From an uncultured Campylobacter sp. (GTDB taxonomy: Bacteria; Campylobacterota; Campylobacteria; Campylobacterales; Campylobacteraceae): a stretch of DNA of 44,186 bases. The notes below the pieces were generated by a model. The model was not told the DNA's origin. It saw only the letters and a program-made list of their open reading frames with translations, and made no database searches. The position numbers were made by a program, and so were the translations under genes. This document shows positions 39,986 to 44,186 of this stretch, piece after piece (the first letter of the stretch is position 1; each line of letters opens with the position of its first letter). Location: contig NZ_CALLWC010000034.1 in NCBI RefSeq assembly GCF_938015785.1, positions 1 to 44,186 on the forward strand, given 5' to 3'.

Positions 39986-40900
39986 ATGAAAATAGCAAAC
40001 GATGTTACGGAGCTCATCGGCAATACTCCGTTAGTTAGAATCAATACGTTTGGCAAAAATGCCCTCATCTTAGCCAAGGCGGAATTTTTAAATCCGAGCC
40101 ACTCGGTCAAGGATCGCATCGCGTGGCAGATCGTAAAAGACGCGCTAAGCTTGGGCAAAATCGATAAAAATAGCGTTTTGATAGAGCCTACCAGCGGAAA
40201 CACGGGCGTGGGGCTTGCGATGATCGCGGCAAAGCTCGGTATGAAGCTCATCCTAACGATGCCAAGCTCGATGAGTATCGAGCGCCAAAAGCTCATCGCC
40301 GCATTCGGCGCCAAAATCGAGCTAACCGATCCAAAATTTGGAATGAAAGGCGCCGTGGATAGGGCAAATGAGCTGGCTGCGAACACTCCAAATAGCTTTA
40401 TCCCGAGTCAGTTTGATAATCCAAGCAATCCAAAGGCGCATTTTCAAAGTACTGGACCTGAAATTTGGGAGCAAAGCGACGGCAAGGTAGATATTTTAGT
40501 CGCGGGATTTGGCACCGGTGGCACGCTCAGCGGTACGGCGAAATTTTTAAAATCTAAAAATCCAAATCTCAAAGCCTACGGCGTGGAGCCTGCTAGCTCG
40601 CCGCTTCTTACGTGCGGCAGTGCGGGTGGGCATAAAATTCAGGGCATCGGCGCAAATTTTATCCCTGATAATCTTGATAGAAGCGTTATCGACGGCTTTT
40701 TGAGCGTTGAGAACGACGATGCATTCGCCGCAGCTAGACAGCTGGCACAAAAAGAGGGCCTGCTTGTGGGCATTTCAAGCGGTGCGAACGTTTATACTGC
40801 CGCGCAGATCGCCGACAAGCCCGAAAACAAGGGCAAAGTGATCGTTACGATCCTCTGCGATACCGGCGAGAGGTATCTTTCTACCGAGCTTTTCAAATAG
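39986..40900 (+). CDS. cysK: Cysteine synthase CysK
   Basis: 304 residues. A PLP enzyme joining O-acetylserine and sulfide to form cysteine. PLP lysine 42 in SHSVKDRIAWQIV, the substrate loop PTSGNTGVGLAMIAA (68-82), LTMPSSMSIERQKLI, the phosphate-binding GFGTGGTLSGTAKF and the end VTILCDTGERYLSTELF are all present. The ribosome site is AAAGGAAAAAT. It is the last gene of the metY-rrf2-cysK operon. CysK also serves in other bacteria as a partner for CymR. Identity is secure. Confidence 0.97.
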   Translation: MKIANDVTELIGNTPLVRINTFGKNALILAKAEFLNPSHSVKDRIAWQIVKDALSLGKIDKNSVLIEPTSGNTGVGLAMIAAKLGMKLILTMPSSMSIERQKLIAAFGAKIELTDPKFGMKGAVDRANELAANTPNSFIPSQFDNPSNPKAHFQSTGPEIWEQSDGKVDILVAGFGTGGTLSGTAKFLKSKNPNLKAYGVEPASSPLLTCGSAGGHKIQGIGANFIPDNLDRSVIDGFLSVENDDAFAAARQLAQKEGLLVGISSGANVYTAAQIADKPENKGKVIVTILCDTGERYLSTELFK

Positions 40901-41602
40901 ACAGCAGTTTTGCGCCAGTGCAGCGTTAACGCGGTAATTTTACGTATTTTACGCGGGCGCGCAGCTTTGCGAGATTAAATTTTACGCTGGCGCCGGAATT
41001 GGCACGATGAGTTTTGCGCGATCGCGCGGGTTATTGCAACGATTGAGCGACCATATTTTACATTTTCGCGTTACGTAGGCGATAGATTTACGCGATAGTT
41101 TCTGCGCGGGCGAGGCGATAGTTGCGATGGTTGTGCGATGATTTTATGAGAGCGCAACGATTTTTTAGCTTTGCTGATTTTGCGTTTATTGATTTGCTAA
41201 TTTAGCGGCTCGCTGCGAGATAAAATTTAGCCCCAAAATAGGGTTAAATTTTAAAATTTTGCCTCGCTCACAGACAATAATTTTTGGGCGCGCTATGTAT
41301 GGCGGCGCGGGCGCACAATACGCGAGGTATTAAATTTTTAAAACCGTTAAGTTCGCCAAATCTGCGCGATCTATTCTCGCCGCAAATTTTATATCGCCGT
41401 CCGCACGCGCGGCATAAAATTTTAAAATTCTACTGAAATTTTAAAACTCGCTTTCGCAGCGCAAATTTTAAGCCCGCGCCGTGCATAAATACCAAACTCC
41501 GCTGTAAATAAAATTTCAAAATTCCGCCTTTTAAATTTAGCCAAATTTCAAAATTTAATCATAAAAACGCTATCATCGGGGCAAAATTTTTAAGGTTGTA
41601 AA
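40901..41602. other. 700-bp spacer after cysK
   Basis: No gene is supported. The first half is GC-richer with GCG-containing direct words, the second half is AAATTT-rich. A terminator-like hairpin lies at 41223-41251. The rarA promoter was not identified. No RNA gene was recognised. Confidence 0.55.
41223..41251. terminator. Hairpin resembling the proS terminator
   Basis: AAATTTAGCCC pairs with GGGTTAAATTT (one G-U) across a 7-nt loop, then TTAAAATTTT. Nearly the same arms as the hairpin at 31355-31383. It is 320 nt after cysK, so it may terminate a long 3' tail or be a dispersed hairpin. Confidence 0.45.
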
Positions 41603-42805
41603 ATGAGTTTGAGCTTGAAATTTCGCCCCAAGAGCTTAGAGCAGATCGTGGGGCAGGGCAAGATCGTGGCGGTTTTTAAAAAATTCGTCGCCGCAGGCAG
41701 CATCCCGCACAGTATATTTTTCGGCGCCGCAGGCAGCGGTAAAACGACGATGGCGCGCGTGATCGCAAGCGAGCTGAACTACGATTTTTACGAGCTTGAC
41801 GCCACGAGCCTGAAGGTCGAGGATATCCGCAAAATTCTATCCTCGCACGCCGGCTCACTCATCAAGCCGCTCATTTTCATCGACGAGATCCACCGCCTTA
41901 GCAAGACGCAGCAGGAGGTGCTGCTAATCCCGATGGAGAACTACGCCGCGATCATCATCGGCGCGACGACGGAAAATCCGCAGTTCGTGCTAAGCAGCGG
42001 CATCCGCTCGCGCTCGATGATCTTTGAGTTCGAGCCGCTTAGCTACGAGGATTTGGAGGCGCTTTTTGCGCGGGTGCAGGGCGAGATCGGCTTTGAGATG
42101 GACGAGGAGGCGCGAAAATACCTACTAAACTCCAGCAGCGGCGATGCAAGGAGTATGTTAAATCTGCTGGAATTTGCGCTTTTAGCGGACAGCGCCATTA
42201 CGCTGGATACGCTTCGCACGCTGCGCGCAAATGCCGTGGCTGCAGGCGTTAGCAGCGACGATCTGCATTACGAGCTAGCAAGCGCAATGATAAAAAGCCT
42301 GCGCGGAAGCGACGCCGACGCCGCGCTGTATTATGTCGCGAGGCTCATAGATGCGGGCGAGAGCGCGGATTTTATCGCGCGCAGGATGGTGATCCTAGCT
42401 AGCGAGGACATCGGCAATGCCAATCCAAACGCCCTAAATATTGCTACTAGCACGCTAACTGCCGTCAGCAAGATCGGCTATCCCGAAGCTCGCATTATTT
42501 TGGGGCAATGCGCGATCTATCTGGCGCACAGCCCCAAATCAAACGCCGCGTATTTGGGCATCAACGCCGCTTTGAAGTTCGTCCGCTCCGCTGCTCCGCT
42601 GCCTACGCCGCGCTACCTCATCAACTCGGACAAGCAGATCGCAGACTACAAATACCCGCACGACTTCGGCGGCTGGGTCGAGCAAGCCTATATGAGCGAG
42701 GCGGCGAAATTTTACGAAAGCAAGGGGATCGGCTTTGAAAAGACGCTGGATGAGTGGCTGGCGCGATTGCGCAGGGAAAAGATCGATATCAAGGAACGAG
42801 AATGA
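41603..42805 (+). CDS. rarA: Replication-associated recombination protein RarA (MgsA)
   Basis: 400 residues. An AAA+ ATPase acting at stalled forks in the cytoplasm. Start LSLKFRPKSLEQIVGQGKI, Walker A GAAGSGKTT (41-49), Walker B IFIDEIHRLSKTQQ (91-104), sensor 1 IIIGATTENPQF and an arginine-finger region SGIRSRSMIFEFE. The C-terminal SRC and tetramer domains show RRMVILASEDIGNANPNAL and KFVRSAAPLPTPRYL. E. coli RarA is 447 residues; this shorter form is common in this phylum. The stop overlaps the next gene by ATGA. Confidence 0.95.
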   Translation: MSLSLKFRPKSLEQIVGQGKIVAVFKKFVAAGSIPHSIFFGAAGSGKTTMARVIASELNYDFYELDATSLKVEDIRKILSSHAGSLIKPLIFIDEIHRLSKTQQEVLLIPMENYAAIIIGATTENPQFVLSSGIRSRSMIFEFEPLSYEDLEALFARVQGEIGFEMDEEARKYLLNSSSGDARSMLNLLEFALLADSAITLDTLRTLRANAVAAGVSSDDLHYELASAMIKSLRGSDADAALYYVARLIDAGESADFIARRMVILASEDIGNANPNALNIATSTLTAVSKIGYPEARIILGQCAIYLAHSPKSNAAYLGINAALKFVRSAAPLPTPRYLINSDKQIADYKYPHDFGGWVEQAYMSEAAKFYESKGIGFEKTLDEWLARLRREKIDIKERE

Positions 42806-43158
42806 ACTTCAGCAGCGTCCTAAAACTAATGAAGCAGCGCTACGGCGCGGACGGCGAGTATCTGTGGGATGAATATCCCAATTTTGCGGTTTTTCGTCAC
42901 GCAGGAGGGAAGCGCAAGTGGTTTGCGCTTTTGATGCGCGGGCTTGCAAACGAAAAGCTCGGTCGCGCACTTCCTGGCTCAAGCGATGTGATAAATTTAA
43001 AGATAAAGCCTGATTTGGCGGCAATTTTGCGTGACGAAAAAGGAATTTTTGCAGCCTATCATATGAATAAAAAGCACTGGATCAGCGTCTGCCTCGATGC
43101 GGTGCCGCGCGAACAGATCGTGGATCTAATCGAGCAAAGTAGGGAGCTTACGAGGTAG
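42802..43158 (+). CDS. MmcQ/YjbR-family protein
   Basis: 118 residues from the ATG at 42802, which overlaps the rarA stop (ATGA) and follows AAGGAACGAGA. The MmcQ/YjbR (CyaY-like fold) pattern is present: an early EYLWDEYPNFAVFRHAGGKRKWFAL, then VINLKIKPDLAAILRD, FAAYHMNKKHWISVCLD and an IVDLIEQSREL end helix. Family members are described as possible DNA-binding proteins, but the function is unproven. Coupling to rarA is a hint of a DNA-related role, nothing more. Confidence 0.88.
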   Translation: MNFSSVLKLMKQRYGADGEYLWDEYPNFAVFRHAGGKRKWFALLMRGLANEKLGRALPGSSDVINLKIKPDLAAILRDEKGIFAAYHMNKKHWISVCLDAVPREQIVDLIEQSRELTR

Positions 43159-43274
43159 AATTTGCGCCTGGGCTTAGTTTAAATTTGCGTGCGAAAGAGG
43201 CTAAATTTGAACCGAGAGCGCAAATTTTATCAGCTCGCGGAGCTTAAATTTAAAAATATTCGCAAGGAGCGCGG

Positions 43275-44096
43275 ATGAATGAGCAAAATTTGAAATATAT
43301 CGCAAATTTAAAAGTGCAGGACGTGCCGTGGAGTAGGCTCACGACCGCTTACGGCAGGGCGAGCGAGTTTCCCAAAATTTTTGAGAAACTCGCGCGGGCA
43401 ATCGAAGCTTGTGATGCGGCGCGCGGTTTGGGTGGCGAGCAAAATTTAAAAAGTGAGCCCGACGCAGGGCAAAATTTAAAAAATCATCATGGTTGCGGGC
43501 AAAATTCTACGGATGTGGCAAGATGTGGCGCGGCACAAAATTTCGTAAATTTAGCGCAAAAGAGCGAGTCTAAATTTAAAAAGGCGGATAGCGAGGCTGC
43601 GAAATTTAAAGCGGGCGGAGAGACGGAGCTTAAAACAGACGCGGCGAAGTGCGGCGAGGCAGAATTTAAGAGTGCCGATAGCGCGGCGATAAAATTTAAA
43701 GCGAGTGCGGCGAGTAAATTTAAAACGAGCGCGGCGGATAAGAGCTCGAATGCGAGCAAGCGGGAGAAATTTGACGCCAAGGACCTTCAGGACGCGCTTA
43801 GTAAGATTTTTAACGAGATAGAGCATCAAAGTACGCTTTGGCACGTAACCCCTTTTGCGCTGCTGTTTTTGGCGCGCATTTTTATGCAGGCGCGCGCCGT
43901 GGCGGGCAAAAACGCGAATAAAAATAATCAAAACGCCGCTGCGGAAGAAATCGGCGGAAATAATCAGAACGTGGCGGATAGAAATGCGGATAAAAGCTGG
44001 CAAAATGATGCGGCGAGTAGAAACGACGAAAACTGCGAAAACGAAGCGGCAGGCTTTATCGCGGCTCGGCTCGGCAGGTTTTTTGCGTTTTTATGA
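43275..44096 (+). CDS. Immunity-like hypothetical protein swollen by low-complexity inserts
   Basis: 273 residues, start at ATG with AAGGAGCGCGG upstream. Conserved-looking blocks are at the N-terminus (VQDVPWSRLTTAYGRASEFP), the middle (IFNEIEHQSTLWHVTPFALL) and the C-terminal FIAARLGRFFAFL. Between them lie a ~120-residue insert (about 49-168) of repeated AKFK/SKFK-type units and a ~48-residue Asn-rich insert (about 211-258). Without inserts it would be ~105+ residues, the start of a helical-repeat protein of the kind often found as toxin-immunity genes. The end overlaps the next gene by ATGA. The family is a guess. Confidence 0.7.
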   Translation: MNEQNLKYIANLKVQDVPWSRLTTAYGRASEFPKIFEKLARAIEACDAARGLGGEQNLKSEPDAGQNLKNHHGCGQNSTDVARCGAAQNFVNLAQKSESKFKKADSEAAKFKAGGETELKTDAAKCGEAEFKSADSAAIKFKASAASKFKTSAADKSSNASKREKFDAKDLQDALSKIFNEIEHQSTLWHVTPFALLFLARIFMQARAVAGKNANKNNQNAAAEEIGGNNQNVADRNADKSWQNDAASRNDENCENEAAGFIAARLGRFFAFL

Positions 44097-44186
44097 TTGA
44101 GATTTGCGATGATGCCGATAAGATCTCGCACGCAGCGCCGCTGGCGAACTTTTCGGATATGCTTGCGGAAAAATATTTGTGGCCGC
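44093..44186 (+). CDS. Start of a further gene, cut by the window edge
   Basis: ATG overlaps the previous stop (ATGA), and the frame stays open to the edge: MIEICDDADKISHAAPLANF then SDMLAEKYLWP. Thirty-one codons only. Coupling to the preceding gene suggests they work together. The protein cannot be identified from this fragment. Confidence 0.6.
   Translation, partial: MIEICDDADKISHAAPLANFSDMLAEKYLWP

Noticed and set aside
40901..41602. Possible tRNA or riboswitch after cysK or before rarA
   Set aside because: No T-loop, acceptor stem or known riboswitch core could be recognised; only AAATTT words and one hairpin.

Overview
The window looks like chromosomal DNA of a Campylobacter (phylum Campylobacterota), probably one of the higher-GC, oral/anaerobic species. 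The evidence is genus-typical genes (a PEB4-like prolyl isomerase, a DUF2018 protein, the order DUF2018-ispB-hemA-proS, a DccRS-like two-component system), the aspA-dcuA fumarate/aspartate module, and intergenic DNA saturated with AAATTT-type words. No rRNA, tRNA, CRISPR array, insertion sequence or prophage was seen.

Layout. 1-1132: end of a GNA1162/DUF4810 lipoprotein pair. 1151-3927: a DIP1984-family protein, an exported cysteine phosphatase and an orphan SMI1/KNR4-type protein, followed by 1.5 kb of decayed DNA. 5410-12375 (minus strand): an NAD(P)H oxidoreductase, the aspA-dcuA module, a DedA protein, a periplasmic PpiC isomerase and the methionine-binding protein MetQ. 12609-17526 (plus): valS, a 48-residue membrane protein, diaminopimelate dehydrogenase and MetN, with no metI in sight. 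17959-20019: a methionine-rich periplasmic peptide coupled to a DccR/DccS-like system, behind a promoter carrying a near-perfect DccR box. 20264-24226 (minus): a membrane protein and pta-ackA. 24339-28652 (plus): a ComEA-like DNA-binding protein with a polyproline tail, ilvB-ilvN and lpxD. 28653-31393: gene-poor, with an orphan protein, a 70-bp relic of a second lpxD, an orphan intrinsic terminator and an RclC/YkgB (DUF417) protein. 31394-38096 (minus): the DUF2018-ispB-hemA-proS operon and a HAD phosphatase pair. 38292-40900 (plus): metY, an Rrf2 regulator and cysK. 41603-44186: rarA, an MmcQ/YjbR protein and two immunity-like genes, the last cut by the edge.

How the genes work together. Aspartate is taken up by DcuA and deaminated by AspA to fumarate for anaerobic respiration. 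Pta-AckA makes ATP from acetyl-CoA. MetY, CysK, MetQ and MetN form a sulfur amino-acid theme, and the Rrf2 gene between metY and cysK is an obvious candidate local regulator.

Most striking pattern. AATT cores in this DNA are almost always flanked to give RAATTY, the hexamer whose methylation licenses DNA for natural transformation in C. jejuni. RAATTY words crowd the intergenic DNA. They also sit inside long, low-complexity, in-frame insertions in otherwise conserved enzymes (HemA, IspB, Pta, the HAD phosphatase) and in a hypothetical protein. I propose that RAATTY has accumulated here as a dispersed DNA-uptake signal. A ComEA-like protein with a novel tail lies in the same window. This is a hypothesis with simple counting tests.
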